From Pseudomonas sp. L5B5 (GTDB taxonomy: Bacteria; Pseudomonadota; Gammaproteobacteria; Pseudomonadales; Pseudomonadaceae), in contig NZ_CP084742.1 in NCBI RefSeq assembly GCF_020520285.1, positions 2,542,001 through 2,606,000 on the forward strand: a stretch of 64,000 bases of DNA. The letters are read 5' to 3'. Below, one piece after another: positions 1 to 8,496 of the stretch. The translations under genes and the position numbers were made by a program. The stretch's first letter is position 1; each line of letters begins with the position of its first letter. Below the pieces are notes generated by a model. It was not told the origin of the DNA. It searched no databases and saw nothing but the letters and a program-made list of their open reading frames with translations.

Positions 1-114
1 GGGCTGACGGCGTATCGCCAGGGGCGATTGCAGAGGGCCGGCCAGCGACCAGACTGGGTGCCCGGCCGGCCCTCGACCTATCCAATGTTCACTCAGGACC
101 CAAGGATAAGTTCC

Positions 115-1131
115 ATGTCTGACTTGATTAATCTGTCGCTCGACCAAGCCTATCAACTGTCCATCGACGTACTGACAAGCAACGGCTTTTCCGAGGCGCA
201 TGCGCAAGCCATCGCCCGAACCGTCACCAGCGGACAGGCCGACGAATGCCATTCCCATGGCCTGTACCGGTTGCTGGTGTGCGTGAAATCCATGCGCGAA
301 GGCCAGGTCGACCCACAAGCCCAGCCCACTCTCAGCGACCGCAGCGCCGGTATCGTCGCCGTCGACGCCCACCGGGGCTACTCGCTCTTGGCATTCGAAA
401 CGGCGCTACCGGTCCTGGTGCGCAAGACGCGCCAGATCGGTGTGGCGGCCATGGTGATCAACAATTGCTATCACTTCTCGGCCCTGTGGCCGGAAATCGA
501 AGCACTGACCGCCCAAGGCCTCGCGGCACTGGCCCTCACTCCGAGTCATAGCTGGGTTGCACCGGCAGGCGGCAGCAAGCCGGTCTTCGGTACCAACCCC
601 ATTGCCTTCGGCTGGCCACGTCCTGGGCGCGATCCCTTTGTCTTCGACTTCGCTACCAGCGCCATCGCACGGGGTGACATCGAGTTGCACCGACGCACAA
701 ACAGTCCGCTGCCGCAGGGCTGCGCCATCGATAGTGACGGTCAGCCCACCACCGATGCCCTGGCAGCGCTGTCGGGCGCCATGCTTACCTTCGGCGGACA
801 CAAGGGCTCGGCCCTCGCCGCCATGGTGGAGTTGCTGGCAGGTGCCTTGATCAACGACATGACGAGCATGGAGTCCATGGCGTTTGACCAAGGCGTGGGC
901 GCCACCCCGCTCCACGGGGAGCTGATCCTGGCCTTCGACCCGCAGCTGTTCTCCAACGGCAGGCCGGAGGAAGGCGCCAAGCGTGCGCAGGCCCTGTTCG
1001 ATGCCATCATCAACCAGGGCGCGCGCTTGCCTTCCCAGCGTCGCTACGAGGCCCGGGAGCGCAGCAAGAAAGCCGGGGTGTTCCTGCCCAGGGCGCTGCA
1101 CGAGGACATCCTCGAGCTGCTGAATAGATAG
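115..1131 (+). CDS. Ldh2-family (DpkA-like) delta1-piperideine-2-carboxylate / delta1-pyrroline-2-carboxylate reductase
   Basis: This is a 338-residue NAD(P)H-dependent oxidoreductase of the malate/L-lactate dehydrogenase-2 fold. It resembles P. putida DpkA, which reduces cyclic imino acids (delta1-piperideine-2-carboxylate, delta1-pyrroline-2-carboxylate) in D-lysine and D-proline breakdown. Visible family signatures are SHGLYR near the N terminus, NNCYHFSALWPEIE, FGTNPIAF and GGHKGSALAAMVELL, in the DpkA order and length. I chose ATG 115 over the upstream ATG at 85 because an AGGA-type ribosome site (AAGGATAAG, about 102-110) precedes it. It stands alone on the plus strand; no lysine or proline gene is adjacent. 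Substrate is inferred from family only; a generic Ldh2 dehydrogenase is the alternative. Confidence 0.8.
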   Translation: MSDLINLSLDQAYQLSIDVLTSNGFSEAHAQAIARTVTSGQADECHSHGLYRLLVCVKSMREGQVDPQAQPTLSDRSAGIVAVDAHRGYSLLAFETALPVLVRKTRQIGVAAMVINNCYHFSALWPEIEALTAQGLAALALTPSHSWVAPAGGSKPVFGTNPIAFGWPRPGRDPFVFDFATSAIARGDIELHRRTNSPLPQGCAIDSDGQPTTDALAALSGAMLTFGGHKGSALAAMVELLAGALINDMTSMESMAFDQGVGATPLHGELILAFDPQLFSNGRPEEGAKRAQALFDAIINQGARLPSQRRYEARERSKKAGVFLPRALHEDILELLNR

Positions 1132-1659
1132 CCGGGGCCGGCCACCACTCTGGCCGGCGTCGCCTGGAACTGCGATCAACCACCGAGCCGCTGCGGGCCA
1201 GGCGCAGCGGCCACCTCCGTTCTCGATGAGCCGCTGGCCCCTTGCGCCGCGACCCGTTCCAGCCCCATCTCTCCGACTGGCCAGTCTTGCCGCTCTGGCT
1301 AACCCTACCCTGACACGGCATTGGCGGGTCGGCCAATCCTGGCCGCTTCGCGCTTTGTCGACCTGCTCGCCGATGGCCACCTGCCCTCAGCGGGAAGTCA
1401 TGGACATGAGCCCTCTGCCTCTCCTTTTCCCTCCCCCAGAGGCCGCTTTTTACCTGCAGAGCAGCCCTCGATCCGAAGCATATCGAGCTCGCCCGAAAGC
1501 CTGGTTTTCTTCGCTGGCGTCGCTCCTCGGTAGTTTAGGAATCAGCTGATGTTGCCATGCCAGCACGACTGGAAGAATCCGCCACGGATCCGAACGGACC
1601 CGTGCCACCCGCATTCGATGCGGACCGCGCGCGTATTTTTCTAGCAATGGAATCGAACG
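1132..1659. other. Intergenic region upstream of fimbrial locus
   Basis: About 530 bases separate the DpkA-like gene from the fimbrial pilin gene. The open frames here have the third-position GC bias of shadow frames and no recognisable product. The stretch next to the pilin (about 1500-1659) is the likely promoter and leader region, but I cannot identify a convincing -35/-10 or sigma-54 motif. No repeat or RNA gene is evident. Confidence 0.5.
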
Positions 1660-2181
1660 ATGAAACTCAACAAATCCGTCTTGTTCATGGCCCTGGGTCT
1701 CGGTCTGACCGGCATGGCCCACGCAGCTGACGAGGGGGTGACCAAGAAAATCACCCTGACCGCGCAGATCAACGACGCAATCTTCGTCTCCAAGCCTGAT
1801 GGTTCCACCTGGTATGGCACCGAGGCCCTGGAGGCCGAGGACTACAAGCAGCGCAAGTTCTCTCGCACCCTGCCCATCCGCGTCTGGACCAAGGGCACCG
1901 ACTTCAACGTCTCCCTGGCCCAACCCCTGAAGCTGAGCAACGGCAGCAAGGAAATGCTCAACCCCACCGTCAAGTTCGGCCACTCCGCCGGTGAAGGCAC
2001 CCTGGCCGTCGGCAATACCCTGAAGGTCAAGCAATCCATTGCCCTGGACGGCGGCACCGACGAAATCCACGACCTGAAGATCAGCGCCGAAGCTCCTGGC
2101 GGTACTTCTGGCAACGACGGTGGCACCTACAGCGGCGACCTGGTGATGGTATTCGAACCTGTCTCCTCCACTGGGCCATAA
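1660..2181 (+). CDS. CS1-type (alpha) fimbrial major subunit
   Basis: This 173-residue secreted pilin belongs to the alternate chaperone-usher class (CS1/CblA-like). It has a signal peptide of about 22 residues ending MAHA, then a beta-rich mature domain starting ADEGVTKKITLTAQ, the alternating hydrophobic segment expected for a donor strand. The C-terminal GTYSGDLVMVFEP matches the G-x-Y-x-G-x-hydrophobic beta motif typical of CS1 pilins. It lacks the cysteine pair of classical type 1 pilins, as is usual for this class. It is the first gene of the locus, and a terminator hairpin follows it before the usher gene, consistent with the pilin being made in excess. The family call is from motifs. 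Confidence 0.85.
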   Translation: MKLNKSVLFMALGLGLTGMAHAADEGVTKKITLTAQINDAIFVSKPDGSTWYGTEALEAEDYKQRKFSRTLPIRVWTKGTDFNVSLAQPLKLSNGSKEMLNPTVKFGHSAGEGTLAVGNTLKVKQSIALDGGTDEIHDLKISAEAPGGTSGNDGGTYSGDLVMVFEPVSSTGP

Positions 2182-2209
2182 CCCTGCGGTAGCCCGATCT
2201 TGATTGATT

Positions 2210-2237
2210 CCCAGGTCCTCTGGGCCTGGGTTTTTTT
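2210..2237 (+). terminator. Intrinsic terminator / attenuator between pilin and usher genes
   Basis: A 9-bp stem with one G-T wobble and a 3-nt loop (CCCAGGTCC / GGGCCTGGG) is followed directly by seven T residues at 2231-2237. It lies 28 bases after the pilin stop and before the chosen usher start, so read-through must occur for the rest of the locus to be expressed from the pilin promoter. Confidence 0.8.
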
Positions 2238-2265
2238 GACCTTATCAAGAGCAAAAGCCCCTGGT

Positions 2266-4536
2266 ATGCGCATCCATCGAATCCCCTTTCGGCTGGCAAA
2301 GCTATCGCTTTACCTGATCGCCGTCGCTGAGACTCCAGCCTTCGCCCAGATGAAGATCTCCTACGGAGTCCCGGAAGGCTTCAGCGCGGTCGAGATGGAC
2401 AACAGCGCCACCTACGTTTCCACGCTCAACGGAAAGACCCTGCCGGGGTTGGTGTCCTACTCGGTGACACACAACCGGCTGGAGTTCGACGCCAGCAAAT
2501 ACACCGAGAACGGCATTACCGTCGAGGAACAGAATGTGATCCGCAGGGTGCTCGCCAGGATCGACTACAGGCAGTGCCAACAGGGCTGCGACCTGTCGTT
2601 GGACGAATACCACGTGAGCATCGACAAACAGCGGCGAACCCTGAGCCTGCGAGATTCCAAGAACGACTACCTGCAGCCCGAGACCAGCTGGGGGCTGGTA
2701 AACAACCAGTCGCTGGACCTGCGCGGCGCCTCCGATGGCTATCGCGCCATGAACCTGAGTGGCAGCACCTGGCTGGGAATGCCCTCGCAAAGCTTCGGCT
2801 ACATGAACTGGTATGCCAACCGCAGTGAAGTCCGCGGCTACAGTCGCCAGGACCACGACGTCTCGTCCTACTTCCTGCAGAAGAACTTCGGCTCCTCCTA
2901 CCTGCGGGCAGGCAAGCAGGACAGCGTGGACTATGCCTCAGGCGCAGTGAGCACCCTGCTGACTCCCAGCTTCGACCAGTTCGTCACCCTGGGCAGCCAG
3001 GAAAACCTGCGCTCCGACCGCGACGTCGGCTCCCTCGTGCTGTACTCCGCACGCGAGGGCAACTACGAGTTCTACCGCAACGGCCGGTTGATCCTCAAAC
3101 GCCCGGCCATCCTAGGCCGCAACGAGTTCAGCTACCTGGACATGCCCGGCGGCTACTACCCGGTGGAGGTACGCCTCGTCGACCGCAGCGGCAACGTGGT
3201 CAACAGCGAGATCCGCGACATCAACAACCTCAACTTCGCCGGCGGCGGCAGCAATTCCTGGCACATCACCGCCGGCAAGGATATGTACGACGGCGGCCGC
3301 CTGCTCCAGGCCAGCGCCAGCCGCAACATGAGCCAGTTCTACATGAACGCCTCCGCCGTCAGCGGTGACTCGCGCTGGGCGACCGAACTCAACGCCACCC
3401 GCCCCAGCACCATCGGCTCGGCCAGCCTGACCCCGACCATCGGGCTGCTCAGTGGCGAGCGCAGCACCGGAGGCTACGTCAACCTGAGCATGAACGACGA
3501 CGTGCTCGGCAACCTGTCGTTCAACCGCTACCAGAACACCGGCGTCTCGCGCTTCTATCAGGGCATGCCCAGCACTTACGTGTCCTACAGCCGCAACCTG
3601 CTGGGCGTGACGGCCGGCTACAACTACCAGAAGCGCAGTCGTGGCGAGATCCAGCAGGCCGAGCTGCGCTGGAACTACCGCCCCAACGGCTTGTGGTCAT
3701 CCTTCGTGCTCGGCGTGCAGAAAGGCGGCTACAGCAGCCTGGACCAGAGCGACTACTCGGTGTACTTCAACATGACCTGGACCCTGGACCGCAACCAGGC
3801 CAGCTTCCGCGCAGCTCGGGTAGGTGGCCAGACCCAGGTCAGCGGCGACTACCGCAAGGAGTTCCAGGACAGCTACGGCACCTCCACCGCCGGGATGACG
3901 GTCAGCCGGCTGGACAGCAAGAACAGTGTCAACGCCTACGCCAGCCGTTCAGGTACCCGCGGCGACGTGTCCCTCAACCTCGGGCACGATTCCGATACCA
4001 GCAACGCCGACTTCAACTATCGCGGCATGCTCGCCGCCAGCTCCCAGGGCATCTCCCTGGGTCGCTACAGTCCGGGCGGCAGCGCCATGTTGCTCAGCAC
4101 TCCGGCAATCGGCGATACCCCCTACGGCTTCAGCGTGGAGGGCCATCCGGTTGCTGGCGACGGTACCTATGCCGTGCCCCTGGGGAACTACGGCGACGTC
4201 GCATTCGCCCGCGTCCTCACCAACAGCGAAGACATGGACATGAACATCGAGGTCCCGGCCAACATCATCCGCGCCCACCCCGGACAGGTGTACTCCGCCG
4301 ACGCCAAGGTGGACATCCACATGGTCTACAGCGGCCTGCTCGTGGACCCCGCCGGCAAACCGGTGGGCGGTCGCATCGTCGAGACCGGCGACACGGCCTA
4401 CCCCAACGGCCTGTTTTCCATCTCCAGCAAGTCCGTCCTGCCCGGCATCACGGTCGAGAAAGGCCAGCAACGCTATCGCTGCGACCTTTCGAAAACCATC
4501 GACGGCAGCCAGAGCCAGTACCGCTGCAATGAATGA
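2266..4536 (+). CDS. CS1/Cbl-type outer membrane fimbrial usher
   Basis: The 756-residue outer-membrane usher should form the translocation pore and assembly platform for the pilin subunits. A signal peptide (about residues 1-28, ending TPAFAQ) is followed by an N-terminal domain, a long beta-barrel region rich in alternating aromatic residues (for example SSYFLQKNFGSSYLRAGKQD, VRLVDRSGNVV) and a C-terminal domain with two cysteines near the end (YRCDL, YRCNE). Its length is usual for alpha-class ushers and shorter than FimD-type ones. I start at ATG 2266, which gives a proper signal peptide; an earlier in-frame start at 2200 would place the terminator hairpin inside the coding sequence. The chaperone gene follows 27 bases later. 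Confidence 0.85.
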   Translation: MRIHRIPFRLAKLSLYLIAVAETPAFAQMKISYGVPEGFSAVEMDNSATYVSTLNGKTLPGLVSYSVTHNRLEFDASKYTENGITVEEQNVIRRVLARIDYRQCQQGCDLSLDEYHVSIDKQRRTLSLRDSKNDYLQPETSWGLVNNQSLDLRGASDGYRAMNLSGSTWLGMPSQSFGYMNWYANRSEVRGYSRQDHDVSSYFLQKNFGSSYLRAGKQDSVDYASGAVSTLLTPSFDQFVTLGSQENLRSDRDVGSLVLYSAREGNYEFYRNGRLILKRPAILGRNEFSYLDMPGGYYPVEVRLVDRSGNVVNSEIRDINNLNFAGGGSNSWHITAGKDMYDGGRLLQASASRNMSQFYMNASAVSGDSRWATELNATRPSTIGSASLTPTIGLLSGERSTGGYVNLSMNDDVLGNLSFNRYQNTGVSRFYQGMPSTYVSYSRNLLGVTAGYNYQKRSRGEIQQAELRWNYRPNGLWSSFVLGVQKGGYSSLDQSDYSVYFNMTWTLDRNQASFRAARVGGQTQVSGDYRKEFQDSYGTSTAGMTVSRLDSKNSVNAYASRSGTRGDVSLNLGHDSDTSNADFNYRGMLAASSQGISLGRYSPGGSAMLLSTPAIGDTPYGFSVEGHPVAGDGTYAVPLGNYGDVAFARVLTNSEDMDMNIEVPANIIRAHPGQVYSADAKVDIHMVYSGLLVDPAGKPVGGRIVETGDTAYPNGLFSISSKSVLPGITVEKGQQRYRCDLSKTIDGSQSQYRCNE

Positions 4537-4563
4537 CCAGATCCAGAACAGGAGCCTCCCTCG

Positions 4564-5250
4564 ATGAATTTCCTCCGCACTCCGGCACGACTGGCCCTGC
4601 CCGGCCTGCTGTTGCTCGCGTCGACCGCTGCTCATGCGGAAGGTGAACTGATGGTGATGCCGGCCAGCCTCAAGGTCTACAACAACCACGAACACAGCAT
4701 CAGCCTGAGAAACCTCGGCGACGCGCCGCTCTATCTTTCGGTGTCCGTGCAAAAAGTGCAAAACCCGGGACTGGCCCCGGAGGTCAAGGTGCCGGTAAGC
4801 GAACTGGATAGGCCCGGCCTGCTGGCCAATCCCGACAGGATCACCCTAGGCGCCGGTCAAAGCCGCAAGGTCAGCCTCAGGTCCCTGCATGAACCCCAGG
4901 CCGAGGAGCTGTACCGGGTCTACGTCATTCCCGTGCGCTCGCTGCAGATCGATAACGCAACGACGGAGAAAATCGCCGCACCGGTTTCCGTGGCGGTGGG
5001 TTATGGCGTGCTGGTCCGCCACATGCCCAAGCCCGCCAACCAGCGTGAAACCTGGAGCCATCGTTGCCAGGAAGGCGGCGTGCTGCTGGAAAACACCGGT
5101 AGCGTACGCCTGCTGTTCTCCGATCTCAGGACCGCCGATGGCTCGAAACAGGACCGCGTCGCCGTGTTCCCCGGCACCCCACATTTCTTCCCCGGCAAGC
5201 AGCTGACCTTCAACTTCGATGAAAAACCGATAGCCCTGGATTGCCGCTGA
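4564..5250 (+). CDS. Fimbrial periplasmic chaperone (PapD-like, two-domain)
   Basis: This is a 228-residue periplasmic protein with a signal peptide ending TAAHA. The first immunoglobulin-like domain contains the chaperone-type segments LMVMPASLKVYN, ISLRNLGDAPLYLSVSVQKV and LGAGQSRKVSLRSL. A second domain runs from about residue 165 to the end and carries two cysteines. The role is to bind and cap pilin subunits in the periplasm and deliver them to the usher. It resembles the CooB/CblB chaperones of CS1-type fimbriae. It follows the usher by 27 bases and is probably the main chaperone of the locus, since it is the copy next to the usher. Confidence 0.85.
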   Translation: MNFLRTPARLALPGLLLLASTAAHAEGELMVMPASLKVYNNHEHSISLRNLGDAPLYLSVSVQKVQNPGLAPEVKVPVSELDRPGLLANPDRITLGAGQSRKVSLRSLHEPQAEELYRVYVIPVRSLQIDNATTEKIAAPVSVAVGYGVLVRHMPKPANQRETWSHRCQEGGVLLENTGSVRLLFSDLRTADGSKQDRVAVFPGTPHFFPGKQLTFNFDEKPIALDCR

Positions 5251-5317
5251 TGTTCACTGACGAATACCGCGAGAGAAAGATGCATAGCTCACGCCCTCCC
5301 CAAGCCCCGAGTGCGCC

Positions 5318-5833
5318 ATGGGCATTGTTCCAGCCGTGAATCGGGTGCATAAAACGCTCCTGTGCGCCGGAGTAGCGACCTTGCTGCTCCCGGCATGCAG
5401 CCTGGCTGCCGGAGTACTGCAGCTCTCCGACAGCGTGCTGCGCCTGGAACCCGGCGGACGCATGCCGGAACTGCATGTGGAAAACACTGGCGATACCCCG
5501 CTGTTCCTGGATGTACAGCAAGAGTTGCTGCTCAACCCGGGGCAGTCGCCGGAGGTGCTGACGCCCATCGAGCAGGTGCGGGCTCCATCACTGCTGGTGT
5601 CGCCCCGACGCCTGGTGCTGTCACCGGGGCAGAAACGCCATATGACCTTGCGCACCTTGTCCGCCCCCATGCAGCACCGCGTCTGGCGGCTGACCTTCAG
5701 GCCGCGCCAGCGGGTCGTCATCGAAACCACCACGCCCGACCAGCAGTCCGCCCCGTTGTCGCTGAATGTCGGCTACGGCGTGCTGATCTATCAAATGGCA
5801 GTACCTCTGCCTCCAACCAGGGATATCCCATGA
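5318..5833 (+). CDS. PapD-like chaperone-related protein, N-terminal domain only
   Basis: This 171-residue secreted protein aligns with only the first domain of its neighbours. It has LQLSDSVLRLEPGG, LHVENTGDTPLFLDVQQELLLNPGQSPEV, LSPGQKRHMTLRTLS and LNVGYGVLIYQM. It stops about ten residues after VGYGVLIYQM, where the two full-length chaperones continue into domain 2. The signal region LLLPACSLAAG could be a lipobox (LPAC) or a signal peptidase I site. The stop overlaps the start of the next gene (ATGA at 5830-5833), so the truncation is not a recent frameshift with coding sequence left over. It might be an accessory or regulatory chaperone, or a minor subunit; no function is proven. Confidence 0.7.
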   Translation: MGIVPAVNRVHKTLLCAGVATLLLPACSLAAGVLQLSDSVLRLEPGGRMPELHVENTGDTPLFLDVQQELLLNPGQSPEVLTPIEQVRAPSLLVSPRRLVLSPGQKRHMTLRTLSAPMQHRVWRLTFRPRQRVVIETTTPDQQSAPLSLNVGYGVLIYQMAVPLPPTRDIP

Positions 5834-6378
5834 AGAGCACTCTCTCGCTTGGCATGCTGCTCGCTACCGCCACGTTGCTACCGCTGGCCCATGCTTCACA
5901 GGTGATTCTCGGTGGCAAGACCACCAGCAGCATCACGGCCTTCGTGAAAAACCCCAACAACCTGCTGGTAACCGATGCCCAGGGAGGCTGGTTCAATCAG
6001 GGCCTGGAGATGCAGCAGCCGGGCGCCTGGAGTTCGCCTTATGAAACCCAGGTCCGGCTGCGTATCGTGTCGTCCACCGGGGTGTTCCAGGTGAGGATGG
6101 ACGCGGAGCCACAGATTCGCCATCTCAAGAACGCCGCCCTGGTATTTCGCCAGCCCAGGGTCAGTCTCGGCCTGGAGGGCGAGCCGATGAAACTCCTGGC
6201 GGTAGCCCGGAACACCCAGTTCAAGAACCCCCGGGCCCCTATCGCGGGCGAAGACTCCACGGGCTATTACCAGCTCGCGGTAACCGCCCTCCCTCCCGCC
6301 GGCTCCTTCAAGGACACCAGCGGCATCTACAGCGGAGAATTGTCACTGACCTTCGAACCCGTCGCCGTGGATCCTTGA
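5830..6378 (+). CDS. Second fimbrial subunit (minor pilin or tip/initiator candidate)
   Basis: This secreted protein of 182 residues has a signal peptide ending LAHA. It shares with the major pilin the layout and the C-terminal ending IYSGELSLTFEPV (pilin: TYSGDLVMVFEP). Its mature N terminus (SQVILGGKTTSSITAF) is less clearly a donor strand, which would suit a terminal subunit, but that is inference. The start overlaps the preceding gene by ATGA, implying translational coupling. It could replace the missing CooD/CblD-type tip protein, which is normally much larger. Confidence 0.75.
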   Translation: MKSTLSLGMLLATATLLPLAHASQVILGGKTTSSITAFVKNPNNLLVTDAQGGWFNQGLEMQQPGAWSSPYETQVRLRIVSSTGVFQVRMDAEPQIRHLKNAALVFRQPRVSLGLEGEPMKLLAVARNTQFKNPRAPIAGEDSTGYYQLAVTALPPAGSFKDTSGIYSGELSLTFEPVAVDP

Positions 6379-6379
6379 A

Positions 6380-7069
6380 ATGGCCGGCATCGTGCAACGC
6401 TCAGCGCAACATCGACAATCCAGCGGCAACCCTCCGTGGTTCTGGCTGTGCCTGGCCCATGTCCTGCTGCCAGGCACGGCCTGGGCGGTGATCGACGTTC
6501 AGCCCAAGGTACTGGTGGTGCATGAAGAACCCATGACGATGGAGATCAGCAACCTCGGCGAACGTGCCGAATACGTATCCATCAGCCTGTCACGGCTGCT
6601 GAATCCGGGCGTCGAGCTGGAAGCCGAGAACCTCGAAGCCATCACCCAGTCGCAGAACCCGCCCCTGTACGCCTCGCCGTTCAAGGTCTCGCTACGTCCT
6701 GGGCAAAGCAAGACGGTCATCCTCAGGCCCCTGCACAAGGTAGAGCGAGAACAGGTCTACCGCCTGGATATACGCCCTGTCGTCAACCCGCTGGATTCGC
6801 TGCCGCAGCAGGCCTCGGGCAACGTCGTGGTCAACCTGGCCTACAGCACCCTGGTGCGCCAGCTACCAGCCCGAGAGCACTCGGCGCTGTCGGTCCACTG
6901 CGAGGGGGCAGGCGCGCGCCTGACGGCCAGCGGCAATGTGCGCTACCAGGTCCGCGAAGCCAGGGTCGACGGCAGCCAGCTCGATCCGTTCAATGTCTAT
7001 CCAGGCGTACCGAAATGGCTCGCGGGCAAGGACATCCGCATTCCCGGGCAACCGGCCTGTTCCCCCTGA
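6380..7069 (+). CDS. Second two-domain fimbrial chaperone (PapD-like)
   Basis: This 229-residue protein has a hydrophobic signal segment (WFWLCLAHVLLPGTAWA) and then a chaperone domain 1: VIDVQPKVLVVHEEPMTMEISNLG, SLSRLLNPGVELE, LRPGQSKTVILRPL, VVNLAYSTLVRQLP. A second domain follows with two cysteines (HCEGAG near residue 175, PACSP at the end). It begins one base after the stop of the second subunit gene, so the pair is probably a dedicated subunit-chaperone unit. It closes the locus and converges on the MFS gene, with 20 bases between the stops and no hairpin terminator visible. Confidence 0.82.
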   Translation: MAGIVQRSAQHRQSSGNPPWFWLCLAHVLLPGTAWAVIDVQPKVLVVHEEPMTMEISNLGERAEYVSISLSRLLNPGVELEAENLEAITQSQNPPLYASPFKVSLRPGQSKTVILRPLHKVEREQVYRLDIRPVVNPLDSLPQQASGNVVVNLAYSTLVRQLPAREHSALSVHCEGAGARLTASGNVRYQVREARVDGSQLDPFNVYPGVPKWLAGKDIRIPGQPACSP

Positions 7070-7089
7070 GCCAGGCCGGCCGTGATCGA

Positions 7090-8427
7090 TCACATCGAGT
7101 GCTGTTTCACTGGCCTCCTTGCCGCACCCTCCGCCTGGCTCCGATCTTCCTGTCCCTGGCGCAAACGCATTGCCACCAGTGCCGCCACCAGCAGCACCAG
7201 AGCAATCATCTTGAGACCGTTCGTGGCATCACCCGTGGTCATTTCGATCGCTCCCATCACCGAAGGCCCGACAAACCCGCCCAGCAGGCCGCAGCAGTTC
7301 ACGAAGCCCAGTCCGCCGGCCAGCGCGGCTCCCTTGAGCCGGGAAGCCGGATACAGAAAGATGATCGACTGCACCACGAAGAACATCAGCGCGGCGATGC
7401 AGAAACCCAACAGGCTGAGTACCGGACCGGAAACCGCGGCCATCAGCAGCCCTGACGCCATCACCAGCAGCCCCAGGACCAGCAGGCGCCGCGAGCGTCG
7501 GGGGCTGTTGGCCAGACGAGGCAGGGTCACGGCTCCCACGGCGGCGGCGATCCAGGGCAGGGAGTTCAGCAAGCCGACACTCATGATGCTCAGGCTGCCG
7601 TACTTACTGATGATGCCTGGGAGGAAAAAGATCACGGTGTAGATGGTGATCTGATGGCAGAAGTACACAAAGATCGCCAGCAGGATCTGTGGCGTGAAGC
7701 ACTGCCGGAACGAATGTCCGCCCTGCCCTGCGCCCTCATCGGCCTCCCTTGCCAGGTGCTGTTCGATGGCCAGCGCTTCTTCGTCACTCAACCAGCGAGC
7801 CTTGCCCGGACGGTCCGGCAGGTGCCGCCAGACTACCCAGGCGAAGAACACTGCCGGCAACCCCTCGAGCAGGAACATCCACTGCCAGCCATGCCAGCCC
7901 AGCAGGCCGTCCATTTTCATCAACGCCGCCCCCAGTGGTCCGCCAATGATGTTGGCCAGGCATACGCCCAGCAGGAAATAGCCTGTGGCCCGAGCCCGCT
8001 GCTGGCGGTCGAACCAGTAGGTCAGGTACAGCATCACCCCGGGAAACAACCCCGCTTCGGCGATACCCAGCAGCAGGCGCAGGACGTAGAAGGAGGTCTC
8101 GCCCTGGACAAAGGCCATGGCGGCCGAGATCAGGCCCCAGGTCGCCATGATCCGGGCGATCCAGAAACGCGCGCCGACCCTGTGCATGATCAGGTTGCTC
8201 GGCACCTCGGACAACGCGTAGGTCAGGAAGAACAACCCGGCGCCCAGGCCATAGGCCGCGGCGGAAATGCCCAGGTCGATATCCAGCTGGTGCTTGGCCA
8301 GCGCGATGTTGGTGCGATCCAGGAAGCTCAGGACATAAGCCGCGATCAGCAACGGCATGAGCTTGCGAAACATCAGACGGGTCAGCTGCTGCTGATCCCG
8401 GGGAGCGGCATGTGCGGCGGTATGCAT
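7090..8427 (-). CDS. MFS transporter, anion:cation symporter (ACS) family
   Basis: This 445-residue, roughly twelve-helix major facilitator resembles the tartrate/phthalate-type ACS importers. Family marks are LSFLDRTNIALAKHQLDIDLGIS in the first helix and loop, SEVPSNLIMHRVGARFWIARI and RLLLGIAEAGLFPGVMLYLTYWF. Such proteins import small carboxylates with protons. It is the last gene of the leftward operon with the lactonase, BKACE and SDR genes, so the solute is probably the acid or lactone those enzymes act on. A second, distantly related MFS gene lies 69 bases upstream. Confidence 0.85.
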   Translation of the reverse strand: MHTAAHAAPRDQQQLTRLMFRKLMPLLIAAYVLSFLDRTNIALAKHQLDIDLGISAAAYGLGAGLFFLTYALSEVPSNLIMHRVGARFWIARIMATWGLISAAMAFVQGETSFYVLRLLLGIAEAGLFPGVMLYLTYWFDRQQRARATGYFLLGVCLANIIGGPLGAALMKMDGLLGWHGWQWMFLLEGLPAVFFAWVVWRHLPDRPGKARWLSDEEALAIEQHLAREADEGAGQGGHSFRQCFTPQILLAIFVYFCHQITIYTVIFFLPGIISKYGSLSIMSVGLLNSLPWIAAAVGAVTLPRLANSPRRSRRLLVLGLLVMASGLLMAAVSGPVLSLLGFCIAALMFFVVQSIIFLYPASRLKGAALAGGLGFVNCCGLLGGFVGPSVMGAIEMTTGDATNGLKMIALVLLVAALVAMRLRQGQEDRSQAEGAARRPVKQHSM

Positions 8428-8496
8428 GGGACGGGCCTCATATCGAGCGGCATTGGCGCCCCGCCAGCGATGGCCGGGGGGCGCATCGGTGTTGTT

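Noticed and set aside
1..114. GC-rich inverted repeat GAGGGCCGGCC ... GGCCGGCCCTC at about 32-78
   Set aside because: The loop is about 25 bases and there is no T run. It may be the end of a terminator of an upstream gene outside the window, but this cannot be judged here.
1306..1330. Possible sigma-54 promoter TGACACGGCATTGGC before the pilin gene
   Set aside because: It misses the GG of the -24 element and the GC of the -12 element, and is over 300 bases from the gene.
406..1380. Minus-strand open frame opposite the DpkA-like gene
   Set aside because: Antisense to a clear Ldh2-family gene; no homologous motif in its translation.
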